NCBI RefSeq assembly: GCF_002209485.1
Contig: NZ_NJIX01000006.1
Span: 451,124 to 515,123, forward strand
Length of the DNA stretch: 64,000 nucleotides
Direction of reading: 5' to 3'
Origin: Achromobacter sp. HZ34
Lineage (GTDB): Bacteria; Pseudomonadota; Gammaproteobacteria; Burkholderiales; Burkholderiaceae_B
Below are positions 9,401 through 19,600 of this stretch, one piece after another. The notes below the pieces were generated by a model. The model was given only the letters and a program-made list of their open reading frames with translations. It did not search any database and was not told where the DNA came from. The stretch's first letter is position 1. Each line of letters begins with the position of its first letter. The translations under genes were made by a program, and so were the position numbers.

Positions 9401-10481
9401 ACAAGGTAACTAAACGATCGCCATTGGCATTCTTCGCGCGAATGGAACCCTGCACCCGAACGTCGGGAAATTCATTATCAGGTGCTTGATGTGGAACCAC
9501 CCCCTCGGTGAGCGGCAGTAAAATCTTTCCGCCGCAAGGAATGCGCTGCCATACCTTGCATTTGACCTCTTCTTGGATGACGTCAATCACTCTTCCTGCG
9601 GGGTCTTTGATTTTGCGGTTTATGAGCTTGGTAGCGTCATGATCTTTCCCTGGAACAGGTAAATAGCGGCCCCAGCGCACTTCAATCTCAATCCGCTCGG
9701 CATCACCATCAACGCAGAAGGTCATGCCGAGGCTGCTAGGCACCAATGACTGGTTGCTGGCGGCGTCGATCTCGTCAGCTGAATCCGACTCCGGCTCCAC
9801 ACGCCCTGTGGCCGTTCCAAACTCCGCGCCCGGCTCGTGCCTTCCGGGAGCCTTGGCCTGGGTGGGCTCTTCGGCGTCGTCATTTGCGAGTGGCCCGTCC
9901 AGCCCCTCAATGCCGCCTTGTGCGGCCTCACGCGGGGCCAGTTTGCCAACTAGGTAGCGCGGGGCCAGTTTGCCAACTAGGTAGCGGTCGCGCACCCCCA
10001 TGTCGACAATGCGCTCACGGGGGCCGCCAGCCGGGCCGAGCAGGTCGTCCATCACGGCCAGTTGCAGCAGTTCGCGGATATAAGCCTGATCCTCAATGGT
10101 CGGCACTCCGGCGATGGTCTTGTGTAATGCCTTGGGGAGCGACTCAAGGAAATCCGTCCACTGAAGGCGGCCAACGCTGCCAGAGGATGGGGGGGAGAGC
10201 GACGTAAGGTCAATCGAAACCGCCGGATCAACCAACAACATGCGATCGAAGTAGATCGCGGTGGTCTCCAGATCAGAACGAACCCGCAGCACTCGTCCTA
10301 CCCGCGTGATGTGACCAGCGGTGCTCAGGATCAATACCCAATCGTCTTCGGCGATGGCTTGATACAGCGAACGCTCGCCTTTCAGCTGCAACGTGTAGGG
10401 TGCCAGCGTGAGATCGGCAACAAGGCCATGATCAATGGCGATCCATGCATCGGGTGATTTGGTCGATTCGTCAATTGTCAT
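6414..10481 (-). CDS. drmA: DISARM helicase DrmA
   Basis: This is a superfamily-2 helicase of 1355 aa from the start chosen here. Visible motifs are Walker A FPTGGGKTE (near residue 635), a Cys cluster starting CPWCGSE (near 765) that probably binds zinc, the Walker B variant DLIIQDEFHLI (near 895), IASTATVRK, and LATNMLSVGVDVNRL with QATSRVGRS (near 1155). DrmA translocates DNA and with DrmB forms the DISARM core. I chose MTIDESTKSP at 10481 because GGAGG lies six bases upstream; the start 15 codons earlier has no such site. The gene overlaps the preceding HEPN-like gene by 11 bp. A perfect 27-bp in-frame tandem duplication adds nine residues near residue 170. Confidence 0.93.
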   Translation of the reverse strand: MTIDESTKSPDAWIAIDHGLVADLTLAPYTLQLKGERSLYQAIAEDDWVLILSTAGHITRVGRVLRVRSDLETTAIYFDRMLLVDPAVSIDLTSLSPPSSGSVGRLQWTDFLESLPKALHKTIAGVPTIEDQAYIRELLQLAVMDDLLGPAGGPRERIVDMGVRDRYLVGKLAPRYLVGKLAPREAAQGGIEGLDGPLANDDAEEPTQAKAPGRHEPGAEFGTATGRVEPESDSADEIDAASNQSLVPSSLGMTFCVDGDAERIEIEVRWGRYLPVPGKDHDATKLINRKIKDPAGRVIDVIQEEVKCKVWQRIPCGGKILLPLTEGVVPHQAPDNEFPDVRVQGSIRAKNANGDRLVTLFLVNTNEIHEKDTNKDSSWVFQPELIVRAEKSAFKRAIFRRRPVLDANGMDPEREALEMIYRNRVEFAVGHGVAVHAETADDVTLATEVRTTVMPQYEVQVTETPGLDPSDRPAMREMVSSGLLDMQRLATLEIDPLVDALSMLTKDYAAWINEQRARVGAEVTGYDPQSQQAMDRCQEIHTRLQQGIDTLKTNEKALAAFRFANKAMATQRVRSQYALAMRRGEDVTIDKFDVLKNRSWRPFQLAFLLLSIPSLADPSHPDRVQPVEAYADLLWFPTGGGKTEAYLGVAAFTMAIRRMQGNLGGFDSSRGLAVIMRYTLRLLTLQQFQRATALICAMEVLRREALDMGDKSLGTEPFTIGLWVGNKVTPGTTEDSHRAIEDVRNPGKYNAGVASPAQLTSCPWCGSEVAPGRDVEVDKGAGRTFVFCGDKKGRCNFSKGKSSKQPHPGIPVLVVDEEIYHRPPTMMIATVDKFAMMAWRGQVRTLFGRVGQECERHGLLWQGADCNGNHQAAKGQPSSKVKAINPIRPPDLIIQDEFHLISGPLGTMVGLYETAVDEMCGWTLNGKTVKPKVIASTATVRKAKQQISGVFNRQISIFPPSGLDVEDNYFSVQRSIKDKPGRRYLGVCSPGSSRPAMLIRVYTAFLTAAQELFDHFGEPADPYMTMVGYFNSLRELGGMKRLAEDDVQTRSYRVQMSMVERPALAQRSISNIRELTSRVSSQDIPKYLDNLEVKFKSEFDTTSGKYMTRWQDGDTRAIDVVLATNMLSVGVDVNRLGLMAVNGQPKGTAEYIQATSRVGRSFPGLVCTVLTWARPRDLSHYETFEHYHATFYKHVEAQSVTPFSPRAMDRGLTGSLLSLMRLENDGFSPNEGAGQLNMSNQAEIVDAIKVLATRAGNVAEDNSRKQLAETELKERADEWAKEVSKGGRILAYEKRGPEKDKTVALIKSPGLQAWDNWTVPMSMREVEPGVRLIMNTSHITDYHDWKPRPAAKDED
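9932..9985. repeat. perfect 27-bp tandem duplication inside drmA
   Basis: Positions 9932-9958 repeat exactly at 9959-9985, so the protein reads RYLVGKLAPRYLVGKLAPRE. The unit is a multiple of three and keeps the frame. It looks like a recent slippage duplication near a low-complexity acidic linker. Confidence 0.95.
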
Positions 10482-12345
10482 TGTTTTCCTCCGCATCCTT
10501 GTCGCTTTCGGCTTTCCTCGCCGCATTCCAGAATGTGTTGAAGACCAGCCTCAACCCTATCCACCACACGTAAATTGCATGAATTGACTGAAACGAATCA
10601 TCATTCAAGAGGCCGTGAGCTAGTTCGTTACGCAAGTTCGGCCCCAGTGCATCGCAGAACAACGCCCGGATCTCAAAGGACAAATCTTTACCGAACACCT
10701 TTTCAACTTCTGGCAGGCCCATCAACGTACTCAGGCCGTTTTCGTTCTCAATGCCATCAATGTCGAGATTGGTGGTTTTCACCCCGGCATTCTTCAGGTG
10801 GAACCGAACCATGTGCTCAATCTGGGGCGCCAGCAGATGCATGGACACGGTGAAATCGCGGTCAAAGCCCGCATATAGCGCCTTGCCGAATAGGCGTTCT
10901 CGGCCTCGTGGCACTATTGGGGACTGACTTGCCAGGCCAATAAAGTCATCTTCACGCAAGCGATGCTCTTCCAGCAGCACTTCATGGGCAGGCCATATGT
11001 CGCCATGCACGACGATATTGATCAGAATCTGATAGTCATGAACCATCTGCGCCCACAACGCTGGGTCTTCACTGGCTGGAGCATTCTCGAATCCGGCTGC
11101 TGGCTGCCTGGCGATGACGCGACCATCTCGCGACAGGTGCGTACTGCCAAATAGCCGACGAAAGAAACTCTGCTGCAGGATCTTTTCTGCAGATGTGCGG
11201 ATCTGGTCAACCCGAACCCCTTGATAGATGTTCACAAACGAGAACAAGGCTTCCTGTACAGACTTTCCTGATACCGACGTGCGAGCATTCTCGACAAGCT
11301 CGCTGATGTCTACACCTGGCGTCTTGACCTCGCCAAGTTCATCCAGCGATTTTTCTCCCGCCTCATTCATGTGTCGATGCAATTCGGCAATCCTCTCATC
11401 GCCTTGATGACGCGATCGCTGGCTGCGTGGAATGCTGCGGTAGATCTGGATAGCCTTCTCATAAAAACCAGCAGCAACCATATAACTTGGTTGATCGGAC
11501 GAAACTCGGGCAATCGCTTCTTTTACCCATCCTTCGGCGACCGCAACAGTCATCTCAGCTGATTTGCCTTCGTCACCAGACCGATTAAACCAGCGGCTTG
11601 CTGCGTCGAAGAACTCGCGGGAGCGATGAAGATCGCCATCCCCATCAAATTCAACAGCCAGCGCACTCAGCTTCTCTGCAATGGCTGTCGGATGTGGTCG
11701 ACCAAGACCATGCGTATCCATAAGGTCAGCCAGCCATAATGCAAGAAAACCGCTTTTCTTAGTTGCTGTATGGAACGCGTCAAGGATGGCTTTTTCCATC
11801 TCGGCCAAGCGGGTTCCTGCGCCAGCTTTCAGCGTGCGAGTCAAACTGATGGCGCGCTCCCAGCACTCGCGGCCACCACGAACCCACGTTTCAGTATTCA
11901 ATGGAATCAGGCGATAAGCGTCGATCGCAGTAAGCGCAAAGTGGAAATTTCGTGGACGCTGCTTCAGCCAGACGAGATCAGCCACTCGCGCTTTCAACCG
12001 CGCATCATGAATTGCATCGGCAATCTCGGCATAAAACGTGATTTCTGATTCTGATAGATCGTCAGGAATCACCGAGCGCCGCTCCTCCATCACCATGAAT
12101 GGTTTGAAAGGCTCATTAAGGCTTTTCGGCGACAGCGCCATGGAGCAGGCATCGGCGAGTAACCAGAGTGCTTTGCTATGTCCTTTGCGACCATCTTCCA
12201 TAGCCGAGCGAGCAGCGGAGGAAAGTGCTTGCCACATCGCGGAATATCCCTCACGAGGTACATCTCCCAATGCCTCCGCCCAGCCGGAGCCAGCAAAGTC
12301 TTGGGCCGACACGCGAAGTTCTCCGGGATAGCGTTGGTTCTCCAT
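10471..12345 (-). CDS. DISARM-associated 624-aa protein with HEPN-like RX4H motif
   Basis: This large, mostly helical protein lies between drmMI and drmA and is not one of the five canonical class 1 Drm proteins. The N-terminal two thirds read like helical repeats. The C-terminal region contains LRNELAHGLL (Arg572-Asn-Glu-Leu-Ala-His577), the Arg-polar-x3-His signature of HEPN RNases and of DUF4209-type proteins, which I think is the closest family. The start overlaps the drmMI stop (TGATG) and its own stop lies inside drmA, so it is translationally locked into the operon. A reasonable inference is an RNase-type effector or abortive-infection arm; a purely structural role is also possible because many HEPN-like domains are inactive. 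The C-terminus is strongly acidic (DKDAEENNDN). Confidence 0.75.
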   Translation of the reverse strand: MENQRYPGELRVSAQDFAGSGWAEALGDVPREGYSAMWQALSSAARSAMEDGRKGHSKALWLLADACSMALSPKSLNEPFKPFMVMEERRSVIPDDLSESEITFYAEIADAIHDARLKARVADLVWLKQRPRNFHFALTAIDAYRLIPLNTETWVRGGRECWERAISLTRTLKAGAGTRLAEMEKAILDAFHTATKKSGFLALWLADLMDTHGLGRPHPTAIAEKLSALAVEFDGDGDLHRSREFFDAASRWFNRSGDEGKSAEMTVAVAEGWVKEAIARVSSDQPSYMVAAGFYEKAIQIYRSIPRSQRSRHQGDERIAELHRHMNEAGEKSLDELGEVKTPGVDISELVENARTSVSGKSVQEALFSFVNIYQGVRVDQIRTSAEKILQQSFFRRLFGSTHLSRDGRVIARQPAAGFENAPASEDPALWAQMVHDYQILINIVVHGDIWPAHEVLLEEHRLREDDFIGLASQSPIVPRGRERLFGKALYAGFDRDFTVSMHLLAPQIEHMVRFHLKNAGVKTTNLDIDGIENENGLSTLMGLPEVEKVFGKDLSFEIRALFCDALGPNLRNELAHGLLNDDSFQSIHAIYVWWIGLRLVFNTFWNAARKAESDKDAEENNDN

Positions 12346-15300
12346 CAGTCGCGCCCCCCGATAAACCTATACCGCGCTCCGCGCCTCTCGCCTTGGCGCT
12401 CGACCGTGCCGCCTGCGATCAGATCGGCGATCAATGCAATCCATTGGCCGTCCGTTACGCCAGTGGCGGCAAGAACGTCGGCCTTGGCATGCCAGCCCGC
12501 GTGCACACTCAAGAAGTCGAGGATTGCCGTGGCTGAGACCGCGCCGTTGGCGGTAGTCGCAGTCTCCGTGTCGAAGTCAAGCGAAGGTTGAGCCGTCACG
12601 GCACCGGTGCTGCGACCGGCGCGCGGTGTACGGGGCGAGGCTCGCTTCGTGCTACCGCCATGTAGCCCCTGATTCGTCTCATCTGCGTACCGTTCGAGGT
12701 TGAGTTCCGACAAGCGGCGCAGCACCTCAAGACGCGCCCGTTCGCTGACAGTGAAGCGAACTTGGTCGTTCTCGGGCAAATACTGCACCGCGTGGAAACC
12801 GTGGTCGAGATCAAGATCGTCCCAGCCATAGATGCGGGCAACCGCGAGATCGATTTCGCGATGCAACATTCGCATTTCCTTGATTCGAGAGTCATCGTGC
12901 AATTGGCTGTGAAAGCGGTTGTAGAGCTGAGTGAGTCCAATCGCTTCGTCAGCCAAGATTGCTTCTCGGTGCGCGTGATAGCGCTCACCAAGGTCATCAA
13001 GTTCGTTGCGACCATTGATGACTGGCATTGGCCACGTTTCAAGCGCTTCCGAAGTTGAGTATTTCAACCTCGAAAGTCCCATCATTCCGCACGTCCAGTA
13101 GGCCCAGGCCGCGTGCAATGATGACTGCAAACAAGCGAATTCCCACCATTTGTCAAAGAAATAAAGCTTTGTAACCTTATTCATAACAACATTAGTCGGA
13201 ACGAACCTGAATGACAGATACTTTGACGTAATACCGGATGCGAGAATACTCTCCCTTCGTCCCAACTCGGCAACGAGCTGTGGGCGAAGATCCCAAAACT
13301 TCCAGAAGCAATCTTGATGAATCTGGCCAGTCAGAGCATCTCGATAAGGTTTCACCAGCTCTTCGACACGGCGAAATGCCGCCCCGTATCGCCGTGCTTT
13401 TTCCTCCGGCCAATCTCGAAAGTAGATCACCCAGCGGTAGGGATCCAGCCTCGGCATGGTGTTAAGGTCTTGCCCATTAAATAGAGGAAAGATCACTTCT
13501 TCGCACGATGGGTCGGCTAAAAGCATTTCCGCCCGTTCCTCGGCCGTGAGTTCGAAGCCCCGCCCCATGACGTCCTGGCCTTGTGAGAACTGTCCCTTCA
13601 ATGCTTTGAGTTTCATCGGGCGTTTGATCTGGAAATCCTCTTCCAACGCCCCATTTATGGCTAATACCAATCGATCATTCAGAACCTTCTGGCCTTGCCA
13701 GGCATCACGTGTGACCCATGCTATTGATACGTCGACGGCGGCAGTACCAGGCCAGGGCATTGGAGAGCAGCCGCGATAGACGATTCCACCTTTCCCAATG
13801 ATCTGATCCAGACAAACCACGCGGGAGCCAGTCTCAGTGATTGACTTGGTTGCCAAAAGACCGAAGCACCCCCTTGATCCGAGCAAGGAAAAGGCTCGCA
13901 GGTAGAAGTAGACGCAGAGATCGGGCGACCCCACAACGCCATTGCGCACCAGCTTCAAGTAGTCTTGATACGTCAGCCCGAAACGACGTCCGATCAAACG
14001 GCCACCACTGAACGGAGGATTTCCGACGATGGCATCGAAACCGTCGACTTCGCGCGCGAACACCTCCGGATACTCCAATGGCCAATGAAACGGCCGACGC
14101 GCGGGCTTGTTTGTAGGTAGATCGGCCGAAAGCGCGGCGACTGATCGCAGGCGCATCAAGGCACGCACCTCCATTCCGCCATCAATGGCCTGTCCGGCCT
14201 GAAGGGTCAGCGACGCCAGCGTGCTTTCCAATGCGGCGCTGTTACCCCCTGATGTGAATATTGTGCCAACGAACGCATCGGCGATACACTCCGGCACTTC
14301 GAGCCGGCGCCGAGCGTCAGCATCCAAGTGCGCCATCGCTTCTACGTCATGAATATCGCGGATAGGCATTTCGCGAAGATGCTGACGCAACTCAATCGCC
14401 TCATGTACGGCGCGCTCAATGTTCCGCCCGAACAATCGCTGCTGTCCTTTGCCATTGGGCGTCATACTCAGTTCGGTGAGTTGATCCAGTCGATGGATAC
14501 CCAACAAACTATCACCGCAGCGTAAGTTGTGATCAAGGAAACCGAACGGGCAACCCTTTGCCAGAGTCACTAACCAAATCGAGAGTTTGGCAAGTTCGAC
14601 CGCCAGCGGGTTCAAATCGACCCCGTAGAGGCAACGCTCGGCGATGAGGCGGCGTGCGATGACTGTGCGCGCTTCGCCGTCGCGGGGCAGAGGTTCCCTG
14701 GCTGTTCCTGCCTCCAGAATTTCACCCTCCGCGCTCACGTTTTTGCCCGAGGCCTCAGCCTGTGACCAGGCTTCAACAAGGCGATCAGACAGCCAACGGC
14801 AGGCTTGCACCAGGAAGGCGCCTGAGCCCATGGCCGGGTCGCAAATCTTAAGGTCGAGCAGTTCTGCGGGGGACTTCAGAGCCCATTGATCGCGCGGCGC
14901 GCCCTCTGCTGGGCCGACATAGGCTACCGGCGTGAGAGTCTCGGCGACGATTGCTTCGGTCAACGATTTCGGGGTGTAGTGGGTGCCGGTTTCGCGCCGG
15001 TCGGAGCCGGTGGTGACGATGAAGGCTCCTGCAGGATAGACCAGTGGATAGCCCCATGGGTCGGTGCGCAGCAGATGGGCATAGGGCTTTACGCGATCGC
15101 GGAGCGTGGTGTCGCCTTGGCAGGCGGTCAAGAGGCAGTCGGCCAGGGTGTCGGCGACAGGTTTGGCCAGATCATTACGAACCCGGCTGGCGGAACTGCC
15201 GGAGCGTTCTTGCAACAATTCGGCGAGTCGAGCCGCACCATCCAAGCGTGCGGAATCCAGCTCGGCCAGCTTGACCCATGGCGTCTTGGCATTCTTGGTG

Positions 15301-16634
15301 GCATCCAGTTCCAGCGTGACTTCATCGGTACGCTTGACAGTACGTTCGAGCAGACCCTCGTATACGTAGCCGATCTGTTCGACATCCAGTGCGCGGTAGG
15401 ACAGCGTTCGACCCTGGAATTGCTGGATGGCCTCCAGCAACAGCAACACGGTGCGGTTGTCGATGGGCAGCGGTGTGGCCGCATCGCTGCGCCAGTTCGA
15501 GCCTTTGGCCCGACCTTCGAGGAAGGGGAATCGATCGGGATCGAATAGCGAGCCGCCCAGTGCCGGCAGGCGCAGGTTTTCGTGTTCGATGCCGCCGAAG
15601 ACCGCGCGGAAGATCGCCAGCAGGCGCGACCAGGCATCCCAGCGGCGTTCGAGAATTTCCTCGGACTCTTTGCGCAACTGCATGCGCAAGGTGGAGAGCG
15701 CGTAGTTGGCCTCGTAGCGTTCGTCACCCATCAGGAGCAGGCCACGCTCCTCGGCGGAAAGCAGGAACACCAGGCGCATCATCACCGTCAGCGCGGCTTC
15801 ATATAGCTCGGGTTCCTTGACGTCGTGCAGGAGCTCTCGATTGCGGTCCTGATCGGCTTTGTCGAGCGTCTGAATCAGTACTTCAACGGCACGGCGCACT
15901 TGCTCGCCCAGGGCGTCGGTGACTTCGTCCTGAAACTTTAGAGAGCGATCGAACAGTGCGGGCAGTTGTTCGGCTTCGTCGACAAAGAAACGGCGAATGC
16001 CAAGCAGGTGCACGAAGGCCTGCAGCGTGATGGGCTCTTGGCTCCAAATGCGTGCATACCAACTGGAGAAGGTGGTGACGGCACCCACCGGGGCATCCAC
16101 CAGCATCCAGCGCTCGCCGTTGGTCACCAGTCCGAGCCGGCAACCCAAGGAACGGCACAAAGAAACCATGCGATCGGCAGGTGTGGCGGCCCAGCCGTCT
16201 TGCTTCAGGGTGGCATCGAGGTCGATATCATGCGCATAGGTTTGGATCAGCAGCAGCGGCTTGTTGGCGCGTTGCTCATCGACCACCGCGAGATCAGGCG
16301 ACAGCGTTATGCCGTGCTCGGGCAAGTCGGTTTGGAGGTTGGCGGCGCACCAGGCGGCGCGCTTTAGAACGTCGCCTTTGCCGTCTTCATCGAGCTCAAG
16401 GCCACGCGACAGCACCTCGTCGATCCAGGCCACGTGCAACTCAGCAAATTGCGCGTCGTCCAACTCTAGGGCTTCGCGCCATTCCTCGTAGGCTTGGCGC
16501 AGACGTTTGCGCTTGGTGGTATCGAGTTCTTCCAGCCCCTGCGGAAAGGCTTCCTTCAGAACGGGAACGGCGAGAAAAGGACCGGAGATCTCGATCAGCG
16601 ACAGCCAATCATCATGCACGCTGGGAGCACTCAT
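12345..16634 (-). CDS. drmMI: DISARM adenine-specific DNA methylase DrmMI
   Basis: This 1429-aa N6-adenine methyltransferase is of the large, restriction-enzyme-like type. Motif I is DPAMGSGAFLVQ near residue 596 and the catalytic motif IV is IVGNPPFSGG near residue 871. Target-recognition sequence probably follows motif IV, and the last 100 residues look like a separate winged-helix-type add-on (FDTETATTANGAVSATAIL and onward). In class 1 DISARM, DrmMI marks host DNA so that it is spared. Its ATG overlaps the drmD stop by four bases (ATGA) and its stop overlaps the next gene by one, so it sits mid-operon. The frame is complete and intact. Confidence 0.92.
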   Translation of the reverse strand: MSAPSVHDDWLSLIEISGPFLAVPVLKEAFPQGLEELDTTKRKRLRQAYEEWREALELDDAQFAELHVAWIDEVLSRGLELDEDGKGDVLKRAAWCAANLQTDLPEHGITLSPDLAVVDEQRANKPLLLIQTYAHDIDLDATLKQDGWAATPADRMVSLCRSLGCRLGLVTNGERWMLVDAPVGAVTTFSSWYARIWSQEPITLQAFVHLLGIRRFFVDEAEQLPALFDRSLKFQDEVTDALGEQVRRAVEVLIQTLDKADQDRNRELLHDVKEPELYEAALTVMMRLVFLLSAEERGLLLMGDERYEANYALSTLRMQLRKESEEILERRWDAWSRLLAIFRAVFGGIEHENLRLPALGGSLFDPDRFPFLEGRAKGSNWRSDAATPLPIDNRTVLLLLEAIQQFQGRTLSYRALDVEQIGYVYEGLLERTVKRTDEVTLELDATKNAKTPWVKLAELDSARLDGAARLAELLQERSGSSASRVRNDLAKPVADTLADCLLTACQGDTTLRDRVKPYAHLLRTDPWGYPLVYPAGAFIVTTGSDRRETGTHYTPKSLTEAIVAETLTPVAYVGPAEGAPRDQWALKSPAELLDLKICDPAMGSGAFLVQACRWLSDRLVEAWSQAEASGKNVSAEGEILEAGTAREPLPRDGEARTVIARRLIAERCLYGVDLNPLAVELAKLSIWLVTLAKGCPFGFLDHNLRCGDSLLGIHRLDQLTELSMTPNGKGQQRLFGRNIERAVHEAIELRQHLREMPIRDIHDVEAMAHLDADARRRLEVPECIADAFVGTIFTSGGNSAALESTLASLTLQAGQAIDGGMEVRALMRLRSVAALSADLPTNKPARRPFHWPLEYPEVFAREVDGFDAIVGNPPFSGGRLIGRRFGLTYQDYLKLVRNGVVGSPDLCVYFYLRAFSLLGSRGCFGLLATKSITETGSRVVCLDQIIGKGGIVYRGCSPMPWPGTAAVDVSIAWVTRDAWQGQKVLNDRLVLAINGALEEDFQIKRPMKLKALKGQFSQGQDVMGRGFELTAEERAEMLLADPSCEEVIFPLFNGQDLNTMPRLDPYRWVIYFRDWPEEKARRYGAAFRRVEELVKPYRDALTGQIHQDCFWKFWDLRPQLVAELGRRESILASGITSKYLSFRFVPTNVVMNKVTKLYFFDKWWEFACLQSSLHAAWAYWTCGMMGLSRLKYSTSEALETWPMPVINGRNELDDLGERYHAHREAILADEAIGLTQLYNRFHSQLHDDSRIKEMRMLHREIDLAVARIYGWDDLDLDHGFHAVQYLPENDQVRFTVSERARLEVLRRLSELNLERYADETNQGLHGGSTKRASPRTPRAGRSTGAVTAQPSLDFDTETATTANGAVSATAILDFLSVHAGWHAKADVLAATGVTDGQWIALIADLIAGGTVERQGERRGARYRFIGGRD

Positions 16635-19600
16635 GCGGCACCTCCCTGAACGGCAGATGCAGGCACCAGAAAGATGACGGCGACCGGAAAGGTGCGGTCG
16701 TTGAGTTTGGCGTATCGGGTTTCGATGGCTTCAGCCTCCTGCTGGCGCTCGGCTGGAATGCGAGCAAGTCGCGCCTCCAGTGCGGCGGTGTCACGCCGAA
16801 GCTGTGTTCGTTCGTCTTCCGTGAACAGGGAAAGCTGTTCCGGTTGCGGATCTTTTTTCAGCTCCGTTTGAATGGCCCTTTCCAATTCATCAAGCACGGC
16901 TCCGATATCGGCAACCTCCTGTTGCTTGCGGGATTGCAGGGTGTTGGCCAGGAACTTGAGTCGGTCTTTCGACCGGGCGTCAATCGTCTGCAAGATGGCA
17001 CTTTGTGTACGGTCGAAACGTACACGGATGGCATCAAACAACGTGTCGGCGGCGGTCAGTGGCTTGGCCTCATCTAGCCATTGCTGGATTTTGGTGACCC
17101 CCTCCTCTCGGCGGAACGTCTTGTCGCCCAGATAGCCCCCAGCGACCGTCAGCTCTTCATGGAGGCGATGATGGTTACCGCCAGTGACGACCAGCCGCGA
17201 GATGATGACCACTGCAGGCCCATCAATCAGTGCGTCCGGCACCGAACGCACCGCGACACGATGCAGCTTTTTCACGTCGTCTTGTGCCCAGACCTCGGCG
17301 CGTAGCAAACGCAGGCACATCTGTACCAGTCGGTGATTCAGGTGAACCAGCACTACGTCGTCACGCCCAGTGGCAACAGCATGATCGAAAGTAATGGGCC
17401 GAATTTGCAGTGTGTGTGGGTGACGCAAGCCTTCGAGGCAGCGCGCCCACGAGCCCGAAAGCGCGGGCATCTTGAATACAGTGCCAGCAGGGGCATCAGG
17501 CAAAGCAAAGGGCTCGAGTGGCGGGCGGCCTGCCAACTTGAGGCCCGTCTTGACCGCCATGAGGATGTGCTCCGGCGTGAGGTGAAAGTCCTGCTGCGTG
17601 GTCAGCAGCCGTTCATGCAGCTTGGCGACGCGGTCTTTGAGTTCGCGCTCGGCACGCACGAAGCGTCTGGCCTTGGCGATCTTGGCTTCAGCAAGGCGGG
17701 TGTCGAGGTCCTTGAGCGAGCCTTCGATCAGCCCTGACATCTGCGGTGCGATGACCGGGTTGACGCTGCCCATGTCCGCCCGCATGGATTCGAGCTTGCG
17801 CAGTGCCCGGATGATGTCATCGCCGTGGCCGCCAATGGTTGCCTTGCCATGTTCGCCGCCATCGACGGGATGCCAGATCAACACTTCCTTCTGGCGCTGA
17901 CCATGCCGGTCGATACGACCGTTGCGCTGCTCCATCACATTGGGGTTATAAGGGATCTCCAGATGGATGAGGCAATTACAGTGGTTCTGCAAGTCGATAC
18001 CTTCAGATGCGGCATCAGTGGCCAGCAGGATGCGCACCGCTGAATCCGTGGGCGAGGTCTGGAAGGCTGCTTTGACCTTCTCGCGTTCATCCTGCGGCAT
18101 GCCGCCATGGAGGATGGCGAGTCGATCGCCACCAAAATCGTGGCTGGCTAAGATCTCGTGCATCCACTGGTGCGTAGTGCGGTATTCGGTGAACAAGATG
18201 ACCCGACGATCATTCCACTGACCGTCGTCCTTGAGATTGGCCTTGAGCCAGTCGAGGATGGCCTTGGCTTTGGCATCGACCTGGTTTTTGGCAGCCTGAG
18301 CCCAAGACCGCAGCTCGCTTAGCATTTGCTGCTGCTCTGCCGTCAGCGGTTGCGCGCGCCGTGAGGCCTCTTCGACGGCCTCGGACTGCGCGTTCTCGAC
18401 CTCCTGGTCGTTGGCATAGTCTTCTTCGACCCGCAAGATGGCTTTGCGCAAAATGCGGTCGGCCATTGCATCCTTGTCCTTGCACTGGCTGCCATTGGCC
18501 AGGCTCGCAATGTGCTTCTCAAGTGTGGAAGCGAAAGCGGCGGGAGACGAAAAGAGCCGCTTCTTGAGCAACTGGTTGACGAACGACGTGCCGAACCCAT
18601 TGCTTACCTTCTCGGCATCCTGCTCGCGACTCGTGCAGTAGTCGTTCAGCTTCTGGTGAATGGCCCGCTCTTGTGCCGAATACGAGGCCGGCAGCGCTTG
18701 CAAATTGCGCTGTGCATAGAGCGGCTTACCTTCGGCATCGACCAAATCGCTTTTGAGGCGTCGGATCATGACTTGGCTAAGCTGCTTTTCGTCGGGCAGG
18801 ATGTTGCGAGCGAAGCGCTGATCGTCTAGCAACTCAAGCAGCGAAGTAAAGGATTCGGTGTAACCGTTGTGGGGGGTAGCCGTCAGAAACAGGCGATGCT
18901 GGAAGTGCGGGCTGATGGAGCGAATGAAACGTGTTCGCTGGCTCTCCAGCGCGTAGTTCGCGCCGGCAGCGGGGGCGATATTGTGTGCTTCATCGACCAC
19001 GAGCATGTCAAATTTGCGCGGGTAGCTGGTATGAGCAGGCAAGACGTCACGCATGGCGCGCAGCCCTTCGCCGCTCTTAACCCAGTCCATGGACGCGATC
19101 AGTCGTGGATGTGAAGTCCATGGGTTGGCATGGATGCCGCGATCTCGGCGCAGCTGCTTGATGTAGGCCGTGTCGACAACCCGGAAATCAAGGCCAAACT
19201 TTTCCAGCATTTCCACTCGCCACTTTTCTTGCAGCGATGCGGGGCAAACGATCAGGACGGTGCGAGCACGGTGCCGCAGCAGCATCTCCTGAATGACCAG
19301 ACCAGCCTCAATGGTCTTACCCAAGCCAACGTCATCTGCGATGAGTAGATTGACGCGCGCCATGTCGATGGCCCGTACCAGTGGATCAAGCTGGAAGTCC
19401 GCGATGGTGACACCGCTGCGGAACGGCGCTTGCAGAAAGCCTCTGTCGGCATTGGTGGCAGCACCCCAGCGAACCGCATCAAGAAAGGCTTCGAGGGTGT
19501 CGGAGTCATCTTGGCCGGAGATCGTTGGCAGCCCCGCACGTTCGATGACTTGCGCGCCAGGCTCGATCTCCCAGATGACTTCCACCTCTTCGCCCAAACC

